Shown one piece after another: positions 42,849-50,079 of a stretch of DNA of 64,000 nt (position 1 is its first letter; every line of letters starts with the position of its first letter). The DNA lies in contig NZ_OPYI01000006.1 in NCBI RefSeq assembly GCF_900343085.1, forward strand, positions 1-64,000, given 5' to 3'. The notes under the pieces are model-generated. The model made no database searches, had not been told where the DNA came from, and worked only from the letters and a program-made list of their open reading frames with translations. The DNA comes from Aedoeadaptatus coli (GTDB lineage: Bacteria > Bacillota > Clostridia > Tissierellales > Peptoniphilaceae). The translations under genes were made by a program, and so were the position numbers.

Positions 42849-44009
42849 TTACGCCTTTTTTCCCCGCCGGATCCACAGGGCGAGAGCAACGCTTGCGGCG
42901 GTGATGGCCATGTTTAAAAGCACGACTTTTCTCGGCGCATCGACGCCCCCTGTGGCCGTCACGGCTCCCGCCGCGGCGAGGACCACGTAATTGGCCAGGG
43001 AGGAGGCCATCATGACCACGGAGGTGATTTTTCCCTTGTGCTCTTCGTAAAGGCCGTTGGCCTCGGCCACCACCAGCTGCAGGACGCCGCCGGCGCCGCC
43101 GTAGCCGATGAAAAAGCCGCCGATTAAGGGCGAGACGGGGCTTTTAACCACATAGGTAAAGGCGAGAGCACAGAGGCAAATGGCCGGGTAGAGGACGAGG
43201 ACATCTTCCGTTTCGATTTTTTTGAGCACCACAAAGGCCGTGGCCAAAATGGCGACGATGGTGCCCGCCGCGTAGACGGACTGAATCATGGAAGGATCCG
43301 CCATGCCGTAGAGGCTTCCCAGCTCTTGATTGCAATTGAGCCACAAGGTGAAGGTGGCGGTGGCGGTAAAGCCCATAAGCACCACGGGGACGATGCCTCG
43401 GCGAATGCCCGCCGATCCCTTGGCCTTTTCCTGCGCCTTTTCCATGGCCGGGAAGGGGGCCGTTAAAATCAAAAGGCCGTCGGCGGCGATAAGGGCTCCT
43501 AAAAAGGCGAAGACTGCCGTGTAGGAGAAGGAGCGTGCCGCGGCGAAGCCGATGGCGAAGGGCAACACGAATTGGCCCAAGGACATGGCGAATTTCGTAA
43601 ACATATTGGCCTTCGGGCCCTTTTCCTTAAAGAGCTCGAGGATCGTCGGCGTGACGCAGGTGTCTAAAAAGGAATTGGCCATGCCGCCGATGACTGCCGC
43701 AGCGTAGGCGGCGGAAGCGGAGGCGCAAAAGGCGATGCCGAAAAAGTACAGGGCGTACAAAACGACGCCCAAAAGGCCCGATACCTTTCGCCCCCATTTA
43801 TCGGAGACGTAGCCGGAGACGGGAAGGGCCACCAAGCGACCCAATCCCAGGGCGGCGATGACCTGGATGACGGCGGAAATATCCGCCGCGCCCCAGGCGC
43901 TTTGCAGAGCGGATTTGTACTGGGACAAGATGGATACGCCGATGCCGTGGATAAAATAAGTAAAGTACAGTGGCAGGGCGGTGCGGAAGACGCTTCGATT
44001 GGATTGCAT
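42849..44009 (-). CDS. Major facilitator superfamily transporter behind a structured leader
   Basis: 386 residues with twelve predicted helices. The MFS motif A between helices 2 and 3 reads GYVSDKWGRKVSG (about 63-75). Substrate is unclear: the family includes drug exporters and small-solute carriers. GAGGTG lies four bases before the ATG. Its transcript starts about 175 bases upstream at a good promoter and passes through a foldable leader and an intrinsic terminator only 22-30 bases before the start codon, so expression is very probably controlled by attenuation. Confidence 0.85.
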   Translation of the reverse strand: MQSNRSVFRTALPLYFTYFIHGIGVSILSQYKSALQSAWGAADISAVIQVIAALGLGRLVALPVSGYVSDKWGRKVSGLLGVVLYALYFFGIAFCASASAAYAAAVIGGMANSFLDTCVTPTILELFKEKGPKANMFTKFAMSLGQFVLPFAIGFAAARSFSYTAVFAFLGALIAADGLLILTAPFPAMEKAQEKAKGSAGIRRGIVPVVLMGFTATATFTLWLNCNQELGSLYGMADPSMIQSVYAAGTIVAILATAFVVLKKIETEDVLVLYPAICLCALAFTYVVKSPVSPLIGGFFIGYGGAGGVLQLVVAEANGLYEEHKGKITSVVMMASSLANYVVLAAAGAVTATGGVDAPRKVVLLNMAITAASVALALWIRRGKKA

Positions 44010-44030
44010 GGATCACCTCACAGGATTTTT

Positions 44031-44057
44031 CAAAAAAAAAGTGACCCGCGGGCCACT
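44031..44057 (-). terminator. Intrinsic terminator in the leader of the MFS gene
   Basis: On the minus strand AGTGGCC-CGCG-GGTCACT (one G-U pair) followed by T9. It lies inside the transcription unit, before the coding region. Confidence 0.85.
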
Positions 44058-44185
44058 TTTTTCGGCTTTTGAAGCCTCTCGATGGTATGCCATTCCGATT
44101 TTTGGTAAGCAACAGTAAGTAAGAAACAACTCTAAGTAATAAAACTTATAGCTAGGAGTAAGTCGGCACGTTCGTCCATCGATAG
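44058..44185 (-). ncRNA. Candidate cis-regulatory leader RNA (riboswitch or attenuator)
   Basis: Between promoter and terminator the minus-strand transcript can close a long stem: CGAUGG (44181-44176) with CCAUCG (44085-44080), then after an internal loop GUGCC (44169-44165) with GGCAU (44091-44087). They enclose about 73 bases. A GGCUU-CAAA-AAGCC hairpin (about 44060-44076) follows, then the terminator. The architecture is that of a ligand-sensing leader. It lacks the T-box AGGGUGG motif and does not match any riboswitch consensus I can recall. A 65-codon frame crosses it without a ribosome binding site. Confidence 0.55.
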
Positions 44186-44189
44186 GTTC

Positions 44190-44218
44190 ATTATCACATG
44201 AATTGCCCATGCCGTCAA
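44190..44218 (-). promoter_or_regulatory. Promoter of the MFS leader
   Basis: TTGACG (44218-44213), exactly 17 bases, GATAAT (44195-44190). Predicted start near 44183, at the foot of the leader's closing stem. Confidence 0.75.
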
Positions 44219-44246
44219 GGGTTCTTTATCTATTGCCTGCAAATTT

Positions 44247-44663
44247 TTACAGATCCATAAACCGGCGAATGGTGTCGTAGATTTCGTGGGTCATTTCTTC
44301 AAATTCCACCGGCGTCTGCTTTTCGTTCACGGAAAAGAGATCGTCGTCCAGGTAGTTAAAGGTCACCGAGAGCATGCCCTCTTCGATTTCCACGTAAAAG
44401 CCCAGTTGTTTGTTTTCGATGACGGCTTCAAAGCCGTAGCTGTCGCCGTCTAAAATCCGAATGCACTCGTCGTAAATGGCCACGAGCTCCTCGAATTTAA
44501 AGAAGCTGTCTTCCGCCTCAAAGGGCGATTCTCCGTCGGTTGCACGGATCTTGCAGATTAAATAATCGGCGTCGAATCCCGTGCCCACGCCCCATCCCGG
44601 CGGGTACTCGAACTCCAAGACGTCGACGGAAATTTCTTTGTTTCCTTCTTTTAAGTGAAGCAT
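44247..44663 (-). CDS. Conserved hypothetical acidic cytosolic protein
   Basis: 138 residues, very acidic and without a signal peptide or membrane segment. It has alternating strands (EISVDVLEFEYPPGW, DADYLICKIRATDGE, GFYVEIEEGMLSVTFNYLDDD) and a C-terminal helix, an outline similar to WapI-type immunity proteins, but the resemblance is only in pattern and is not firm. AAGGAG lies nine bases before the ATG, just inside the end of the nitroreductase gene, so it is co-transcribed with it. Confidence 0.65.
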   Translation of the reverse strand: MLHLKEGNKEISVDVLEFEYPPGWGVGTGFDADYLICKIRATDGESPFEAEDSFFKFEELVAIYDECIRILDGDSYGFEAVIENKQLGFYVEIEEGMLSVTFNYLDDDLFSVNEKQTPVEFEEMTHEIYDTIRRFMDL

Positions 44664-44666
44664 GGG

Positions 44667-45428
44667 CTATTTCTCCTTCGATAAACGAAAACCCTGTTCC
44701 TCGGCGATTTGTGCGAGGGCCGCCCGATTTTTCGTGGCGCCCTTTAAGCGGGCGACCACTTGGTTGGAAAAAGAATCCACCCGGCGGTTGGCATCCCTGA
44801 GGTCGTAGTAGGTCTGCATTTCTTTGTCGTAATCCTTAATGGCTTCCAGGTAATTGTCAAATACCACGTAGCTGTCCGTGAAGCACTTCAGATCCATGGA
44901 CATGCGGGGCTTGAGCTGCGGCGATTGATTGGGATGGCCGAAGCCCAGGCCGAAGACCGGGAAGGTAAGCTTTGGCAGATTCAAGAGCTCGATGACGGCG
45001 CGGGCGTCGTTTAAAAGACTCCCCAAATACACGGCGCCCAGCCCCGCCGCCTCGAGGGCATTGGTGACGTTTTGCGCCGCCAAGACCGCGTCGGTAAAGC
45101 CCTGGAAGAAGCGGTCGCTGTCCGCCTCGGCTTCAAGTTCCACCCCTTGTTCCCGGGCGATGCGGCTGTTTCTGTACACGTCCGCGACAAAAACCCACAG
45201 CTCCGGCGCCCGGGCGATGTAATCCTGTCCGCCGATGTCGGCCAAGGCCTTTTTCTTCTCTTCATCCACGATGCGAATGATGGAATAAGATTGCATCCCC
45301 GTGGAGGTTGCCGTGCGATTGGCCACGTCTTTCAATGCTTCCACCAACGCGGGATCCACGGGCTCGTCGGTAAACTCCCGAATGGTCACGTGGCTTAATT
45401 GTCTCTCAAAAAGGCTTTTATCTGCCAT
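44667..45428 (-). CDS. Nitroreductase (NfsA/Frp-type flavin reductase)
   Basis: 253 residues. The FMN-binding pattern of oxygen-insensitive nitroreductases is seen: SHVTIREFTDEPVD near the N-terminus (Arg for FMN phosphate), NRTATSTGMQSYSIIRI, the AAQNVTNALEAAGLGAVYLGSL helix-strand (about 130-152) and FGLGFGHPNQ. These enzymes reduce nitroaromatics, quinones or flavins with NADPH. The ATG at 45428 follows GGAGG by five bases and overlaps the upstream stop codon (TAATG). Confidence 0.88.
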   Translation of the reverse strand: MADKSLFERQLSHVTIREFTDEPVDPALVEALKDVANRTATSTGMQSYSIIRIVDEEKKKALADIGGQDYIARAPELWVFVADVYRNSRIAREQGVELEAEADSDRFFQGFTDAVLAAQNVTNALEAAGLGAVYLGSLLNDARAVIELLNLPKLTFPVFGLGFGHPNQSPQLKPRMSMDLKCFTDSYVVFDNYLEAIKDYDKEMQTYYDLRDANRRVDSFSNQVVARLKGATKNRAALAQIAEEQGFRLSKEK

Positions 45429-45943
45429 TACTTCCTCCTCTGTTTTTCTCTCAGACGGCGAATCCACAAATTGCCGATTTCCGCCGTAGACTCCATGGTC
45501 TTGAGCTGCATGCGCAAGAGCCCCTTTAGGGATTCCGCCAAATAGGCGTCTTCTTCATCCCCCGCGGTTTTAAAGAGCCCGCCTTCGTCTTTTCCGTAGA
45601 GCTGAATGATCATCTCCCCGGGGCCCGTCCCGTCGCCGTGTTCCACTTCCACGGCCAGGGGCTTTTTGTCCATGGGCATCAGCGCCCCGGAGTGGCGCAT
45701 GGCGGGGAGATTCATGTCCCCGGCTTCGGCGAAATGGCCCTCGGCCTCCGTTAAATACACCCCGGCGTCGGTGATGCCGTCGACGAAGTAAAACCGCCGC
45801 TCATCGCCGATGAGCCACAGGCCGTCTCCCGCTTTTAAGCGCGCCGAATAAGCCGCCTCCACGGGCAGAAAGCCCTCGGCGTCGGGCAATTGATCCGTGT
45901 ATAAATAATAGGCCCGATTTCTCTCGCCCATGTTCTCCCCCAT
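45428..45943 (-). CDS. Hypothetical protein upstream of the nitroreductase gene
   Basis: 171 residues, not recognised. The first two thirds look beta-rich (GDGLWLIGDERRFYFVDGITDAGVYLTEAEGH-like strands, about 38-70), the last third helical and charged (AYLAESLKGLLRMQLKTM). No signal peptide or membrane segment. Two starts are possible: the ATG at 45943, or the ATG four codons later; neither has a well-spaced ribosome site. It overlaps the nitroreductase gene by one base, so the two are translationally coupled. Confidence 0.6.
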   Translation of the reverse strand: MGENMGERNRAYYLYTDQLPDAEGFLPVEAAYSARLKAGDGLWLIGDERRFYFVDGITDAGVYLTEAEGHFAEAGDMNLPAMRHSGALMPMDKKPLAVEVEHGDGTGPGEMIIQLYGKDEGGLFKTAGDEEDAYLAESLKGLLRMQLKTMESTAEIGNLWIRRLREKQRRK

Positions 45944-45953
45944 CTGTAAATAG

Positions 45954-45981
45954 AAAAGGTACCGACATCTGCCGGTACCTT
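45954..45981 (-). terminator. Terminator after the small DUF3787-like gene
   Basis: AAGGTACCGG-CAGATG-TCGGTACCTT followed by TTC on the minus strand; the T-tract is short. Confidence 0.65.
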
Positions 45982-45992
45982 ACATGAAACGC

Positions 45993-46175
45993 TTATTTCG
46001 CGTTTTCGTTCACCCATTCCACGGATTCTTTAACGGCTTCATCCGTCGGGATTTCAACGCCGGTTTCCGGATCCTTGCCGGCTACCTTGCTGTAAATGTC
46101 CGATGCCGGAGCGTGTTTGTCGTTTTGGTTTTCTTGTTCTCTTCTTGCTTTTGCGCTTTCTTCTTTTTTAGGCAC
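45993..46175 (-). CDS. Small DUF3787-like protein
   Basis: 60 residues from GTG. The C-terminal half (VEIPTDEAVKESVEWVNENA) resembles the conserved end of the clostridial DUF3787 family (Val-x-Ile-Pro ... Ala-x-x-x-Val-x-Glu-Asn); the first half is Lys/Glu/Arg-rich and probably disordered. GGAGG five bases before the GTG makes it a real gene. It follows rlmH by nine bases. Function unknown. Confidence 0.7.
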   Translation of the reverse strand: MPKKEESAKARREQENQNDKHAPASDIYSKVAGKDPETGVEIPTDEAVKESVEWVNENAK

Positions 46176-46184
46176 AACATCCTC

Positions 46185-46664
46185 CTATTTGTGATACACA
46201 TGGCCGGCGTGAATGCGCGCGGCCCGGTAAATTTGTTCCATTAATACGACGCGCATCAGGGTGTGGGGCAAGGTCATCTTTGAAAAAGACAAAAGCCAAT
46301 CTGCCCGCGCCTTGACGGCGGGGGAAAGTCCCATGCTGCTTCCGATGACGAAGACCACATCTCCCGAGGTCGTCTCAAGAAAATCGTATAATTTTTCGGA
46401 AAAAGCCGGTGAATCCACCTGCTTTCCCTCCACGGCCAATACGATCACCGTATCCCGCGGATTGATTTTTGCCAAAAGGCCCTCGCCCTCTCGCGCAAGA
46501 ACCCCTTCAGCCTCTTTCTCGGACAAACTTTCCGGCGCCCGTTCGTCCTTGAGCTCCACCACTTCGGTGGGGACGTAGGGCCGAAGCCGCTTTACATACT
46601 CCGAAACCAAGGCGCTCAGCGCGGGATCCTTTAACTTTCCGAGGGCCAGAACCCGTATGCGCAT
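46185..46664 (-). CDS. rlmH: 23S rRNA (pseudouridine1915-N3)-methyltransferase RlmH
   Basis: 159 residues, the usual family length. SPOUT-fold features are clear: MRIRVLALGKLKD at the start, VILAVEGKQVDSPAFSE, the S-adenosylmethionine knot VFVIGSSMGLSP (about 102-113) and the C-terminal LPHTLMRVVLMEQIYRA with the invariant His-Tyr end (HVYHK). It methylates pseudouridine 1915 in helix 69. It begins two bases after the tpx stop. Confidence 0.95.
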   Translation of the reverse strand: MRIRVLALGKLKDPALSALVSEYVKRLRPYVPTEVVELKDERAPESLSEKEAEGVLAREGEGLLAKINPRDTVIVLAVEGKQVDSPAFSEKLYDFLETTSGDVVFVIGSSMGLSPAVKARADWLLSFSKMTLPHTLMRVVLMEQIYRAARIHAGHVYHK

Positions 46665-46666
46665 GC

Positions 46667-47176
46667 TTAGATCAGCGCTTTTACTGCTTCAAGGGCTTTG
46701 TCGTAGTCCGGGTGATTGGTCACTTCTTGGACGTATTCCACGTATTTTACCTTGTCATCTTCGCCGACGACGACGATGCCGCGGGTCAAGAGACGCAGGC
46801 CTTCGATCAAGAAACCGAATTTGTTACCGAAATCGCAGATTTGATAGTCGCTGACGAGTTTGGCGCGGTCGATGCCTTCGGCGGCGCCGAAGCGTTCTTG
46901 TGCGAAGGGAAGGTCGTTGGAAATGGTGATGACGTGGACGTTGTCACCTAAATCCGTGGCCATTTGATTGAAGTTTCCTGTTTGAATGGCGCAAACGCCG
47001 GTGTCGATGGAAGGAACGACGGAGTAAATGCGTACGGTGCCGTTTAATTCCTTGGATTCAAAGGGACTTAAATCGTTGTTTACCGCTACAAAATCCGGTG
47101 CCTTGTCGCCGACTTTAATTTCTTCGCCTAAAATGTTGATGGCGTTTCCGCCAAATGTAATATTTTCTCTGGACAT
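46667..47176 (-). CDS. tpx: Thiol peroxidase (Tpx), without the usual resolving cysteine
   Basis: 169 residues. The peroxiredoxin Tpx signature is intact around the peroxidatic Cys62 (PSIDTGVCAIQTGNFN, with the active-site Thr59). The usual resolving Cys, at the end of LPFAQxRFC in characterised Tpx proteins, is Gly here (LPFAQERFGAAEG). The only other cysteine is Cys113 in YQICDFGNKFG. The enzyme reduces hydroperoxides with thioredoxin. The ATG at 47176 follows AGGAGG by six bases. Confidence 0.93.
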   Translation of the reverse strand: MSRENITFGGNAINILGEEIKVGDKAPDFVAVNNDLSPFESKELNGTVRIYSVVPSIDTGVCAIQTGNFNQMATDLGDNVHVITISNDLPFAQERFGAAEGIDRAKLVSDYQICDFGNKFGFLIEGLRLLTRGIVVVGEDDKVKYVEYVQEVTNHPDYDKALEAVKALI

Positions 47177-47333
47177 AATGTACCTCCTAGGTTCGTTCAC
47201 AAAATCATATATTACATGTATATCCTAAATCTCGGGAAACTAACAGAAAATCCGGGAGAGATTTTATTTTTTCATTCTTCTGCGCCAAAATCCGGCCGAT
47301 GCGGTATGATAATAGGAAGATAAAGGAGGCATT

Positions 47334-48482
47334 ATGACCTTAGAAGCTACCGCCCTCGTCCTCGACGGGCACAACCCCACCGCCTTAGCCATATTGAGAA
47401 ATTTAGGCCGCCGCGGCATTTCAGTCGCCACCCTGGATGCGACCCCCTCGCCCTACGGCATCAGTCGCTACGCAAAAGACAGCGTCCTTCTGCCCGATGC
47501 GGGCGAGGCCGCTCTTTTAGAGAGCCTTCTCGCCCTCTCGGAGAACAAGCCCGTGCTTTTTCCCACGACGCCGGCCTATGCGGATTTTGTGGCCGAGCAC
47601 TTTTCCGTGCTGAAAGCCCACTTCCGCTTCCCGGCGCCTTCCGCCGAAGCTCTCGCCTCCGGGGCCATGACGGATCTCTTTCGGGATCTGATGCCGCCTC
47701 AAAGAGATCTTACAGGCAGCAAAGATGACCTCACCCTGGAAATCGCCACGACCTTGGGCTTTCCCTGTTTGATCAAATCCCGGGACGGAAAAAAGGAGGC
47801 GCCGATTCAATACATCCCGAGCGCCGCCGCCTTCTCCCGAGCTCTCGAAAAAATCGAGGCGGAGGATTTCTACGCCGAGCGCTACGTGCCCGGCGAGGCC
47901 TCGGACAATTACGCCGCCTCCCTCTACTACGCAGGCGCCGGCGAACTTTCCGGCTTCGTCACCACGCAGGTGCTGCGCCAATACCCGGAATTTGTCGGCG
48001 AGGCCACCTATGTGAAGCAGAAATGGATCCCCGAGCTCATCGGCCTCGTCCATCCCCGCCTAAAGGCCGCGGGCTTTCGCGGCATCTTCCACGCCACCTT
48101 CAAGCGCGACGAATTTAGCCGAAAGGTCTACATCACCGGCGCGGAGGCCTGCTTCTCTCCCGAGACGGAGCTCTTCACCCACCTGGGCTTCGAAACCCCC
48201 TACCTCTATTATTTAGACAGCACAGGCGACGCGGTGCCGAAGATTTTCTTTCAATCGGACACGAATTGCCACTTTAGAGACGGCTGGCGGGACATGGCCG
48301 GCGTGGCGGGTTACCTGAAGACCGGCCACATGGGCCTGATGAAAATGATCGCCGACTATAAATTCAGAAAAATCCCCGCCACATGGGCCTGGGACGACAT
48401 GGGCCCGGGGCTGAACAAGCTCGGCGCCGAAGCCGCCTGCGGCGCGAAAAATCTCTACGACAAGCTTCCTTTTAATAAATAA
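47334..48482 (+). CDS. ATP-grasp carboxylate-amine ligase-like enzyme
   Basis: 382 residues. The order matches the COG3919-type ATP-grasp family: a Rossmann-like N-terminus (LVLDGHNPTALAILRNLGRRG), a lysine-bearing ATP-grasp strand (FPCLIKSRDGKK, about 143-154), the EDFYAERYVPGE hinge and the metal/phosphate region near FRGIFHATFKRDE and VYITGAEACFSPE. Such enzymes ligate a carboxylate to an amine; some modify peptides or wall precursors. No partner gene is adjacent. AAAGGAGG lies six bases before the ATG. Confidence 0.8.
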   Translation: MTLEATALVLDGHNPTALAILRNLGRRGISVATLDATPSPYGISRYAKDSVLLPDAGEAALLESLLALSENKPVLFPTTPAYADFVAEHFSVLKAHFRFPAPSAEALASGAMTDLFRDLMPPQRDLTGSKDDLTLEIATTLGFPCLIKSRDGKKEAPIQYIPSAAAFSRALEKIEAEDFYAERYVPGEASDNYAASLYYAGAGELSGFVTTQVLRQYPEFVGEATYVKQKWIPELIGLVHPRLKAAGFRGIFHATFKRDEFSRKVYITGAEACFSPETELFTHLGFETPYLYYLDSTGDAVPKIFFQSDTNCHFRDGWRDMAGVAGYLKTGHMGLMKMIADYKFRKIPATWAWDDMGPGLNKLGAEAACGAKNLYDKLPFNK

Positions 48483-48487
48483 ACGAC

Positions 48488-48516
48488 AAAAGCACCCACG
48501 CGGGTGCTTTTATTTG
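48488..48516 (+). terminator. Terminator of the ATP-grasp gene
   Basis: AAAGCACCC-ACG-CGGGTGCTTT with a T-rich tail. Confidence 0.85.
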
Positions 48517-48563
48517 TTCTGTGCACAAAAAAACGGGATGCCCTACGCATCCCGTCTTTCATT

Positions 48564-48652
48564 TGGCGGAGCGGGTGGGATTCGAACCCACGTGCCCGTG
48601 AAGGCAAACTGATTTCGAGTCAGCCCCGTTATGACCACTTCGATACCGCTCC
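48564..48652 (-). tRNA. tRNA-Ser (anticodon CGA)
   Basis: On the minus strand GGAGCGG pairs with CCGCTCC, followed by discriminator G and an encoded CCA. The anticodon loop CTCGAAA in a TGA/TCA-type stem gives CGA (48617-48615), reading UCG. The T arm is GTGGG-TTCGAAT-CCCAC, and a long variable arm between anticodon and T arms is typical of class II tRNA-Ser. It stands alone with no other RNA gene in the window. Confidence 0.95.
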
Positions 48653-48728
48653 CCGCATATTGACTTAACGAAACCATTATACAGGATTTGCCCCTGTTTT
48701 AAAAGGTCGTTTTTCAATATGCTTTGTT

Positions 48729-49865
48729 TTACAGTTTTATGAACTCCAGGGGATTTTTCGCCACGCCGCCGACGCGCACTTCGAAGTGCAGGTGGGGGCC
48801 GGTGGAGCGGCCGGTGGAGCCGATTTTCCCGATGGACTGGCCTTTTTGCACCACGTCGCCCGCCTTGACATTAAACGCGCTTAAATGGGCGTAGCGGGTG
48901 GAGGTGCCGTTTTGATGGTCGATAATGATGAGATTGCCGTAGCTTCCCGCCATGCACGCCCGGGTCACGACGCCGCCGTCTGCGGCCACGACATTGGTGC
49001 CCGTGGCATTGGCCAGGTCGATGCCGTAGTGGAAGCGGCCCCAGCGGGGTCCGAAGGGCGAGGAGAGGCGGCCCACGGTGGGGGTCATAAAGCTGCCCGT
49101 GGCCAAGCCTTCTTTCGTCCCCACGGCGACGATTTCATCCACGGGTTCCTGAACCAGGCAGCTCGCTTCGGTGACGGAAGATGTGACCTTGCCGTTTTCA
49201 GATTCCACGCAGGTAGTGGTCTCCATGGTGCCGGCCTTGCCCGCCTTAACGACTTTACGCACGCTCTTCACTTGATTGGGATCTTCTTTTTCCACGGTCT
49301 TAAAGGCGACCGCCGATTGGGCCTTCTTTTCCTGCTCTAGGGTGACGGTAACCATGGGTGCGGGCTTTAAGACGTTGATTTTCGATCCCTTGTGTAGGGG
49401 ATCTTCCCAATTGGCGTTTAATGCCTTGATTTCATCCACGGTCATATTGAATTTCTTGGCCACGGATTCCAAGGATTCCGTCTCCTCGGCCACATAGACC
49501 GCTTCTTCCCGGCCGCCGGTTAAGAGCATCTTGAAGGCTTCGTCCACGGTGAGGATCTTTTCCTCGGTCTTTGCGGCTTGGGCCTTGATTTCAGGCTCGA
49601 TATCCATGCGGCGCACGGTGGCGCCTTCAGCCTTAAAGTGGTTTTGCAGTTTCGCCATAAGGGCGTCGTAATCGGCGGAGTTCTTTAAGTAGAAGACCGC
49701 ATCGCCCACGGTGACGCTGACGGCCTCCGCGGCCTTTTGCGCTTCCGCGGCGACGGGGGCGGGGGCTGCCGGCGCCGCTGCTGCGAATACCGGGCTATGT
49801 ACCATGCCTGCCGCCATGACTGCCGCCAGGGCGCCTAAATTGATTGTTCGTCTGATCTTGTTCAT
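48729..49865 (-). CDS. Secreted LysM-G5-M23 peptidoglycan peptidase
   Basis: 378 residues. Signal peptide about 1-28; Ala/Pro-rich segment; a LysM-like module (about 118-160, EETESLESVAKKFNMTVDEI); a G5-like segment (about 180-245) and a C-terminal M23/LytM domain (about 265-378) with the zinc ligands HYGIDLA and HLHFE and the intervening GNLIIIDHQNGTSTRYAHL. The enzyme likely cleaves peptide cross-links. The weak ribosome site (AGCGAG) is ten bases from the ATG at 49865. Monocistronic. Confidence 0.9.
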   Translation of the reverse strand: MNKIRRTINLGALAAVMAAGMVHSPVFAAAAPAAPAPVAAEAQKAAEAVSVTVGDAVFYLKNSADYDALMAKLQNHFKAEGATVRRMDIEPEIKAQAAKTEEKILTVDEAFKMLLTGGREEAVYVAEETESLESVAKKFNMTVDEIKALNANWEDPLHKGSKINVLKPAPMVTVTLEQEKKAQSAVAFKTVEKEDPNQVKSVRKVVKAGKAGTMETTTCVESENGKVTSSVTEASCLVQEPVDEIVAVGTKEGLATGSFMTPTVGRLSSPFGPRWGRFHYGIDLANATGTNVVAADGGVVTRACMAGSYGNLIIIDHQNGTSTRYAHLSAFNVKAGDVVQKGQSIGKIGSTGRSTGPHLHFEVRVGGVAKNPLEFIKL

Positions 49866-50029
49866 GAATGTCTCGCTTTCTCTATTGATTTGAAGCCTCG
49901 CAGCTTCATTCGTTACTTTTTTGTAACTCTTTTTGAGCACGAGCCTTATTATAACAGAGAATGCCCTCGCGTCTATTGCCTAAAGACTACAAAAAGATGA
50001 CAGTTTCATGACAAGAAACACGAGCACAC

Positions 50030-50060
50030 AAAAAAGCGAAGGATTTCGCCTTCGCTTTTC
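50030..50060 (-). terminator. Terminator of nrdJ
   Basis: AAAAGCGAAGG-CGAAAT-CCTTCGCTTTT on the minus strand, then T. Confidence 0.88.
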
Positions 50061-50079
50061 GCTCTTAAGTTCTTCTATT

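Noticed and set aside
44013-44210. 65-codon frame in the MFS leader as a gene or leader peptide
   Set aside because: No ribosome binding site precedes it and it passes through the terminator hairpin; a regulatory peptide cannot be fully excluded.
44010-44218. T-box leader
   Set aside because: No AGGGUGG-type antiterminator motif or specifier stem is recognisable.
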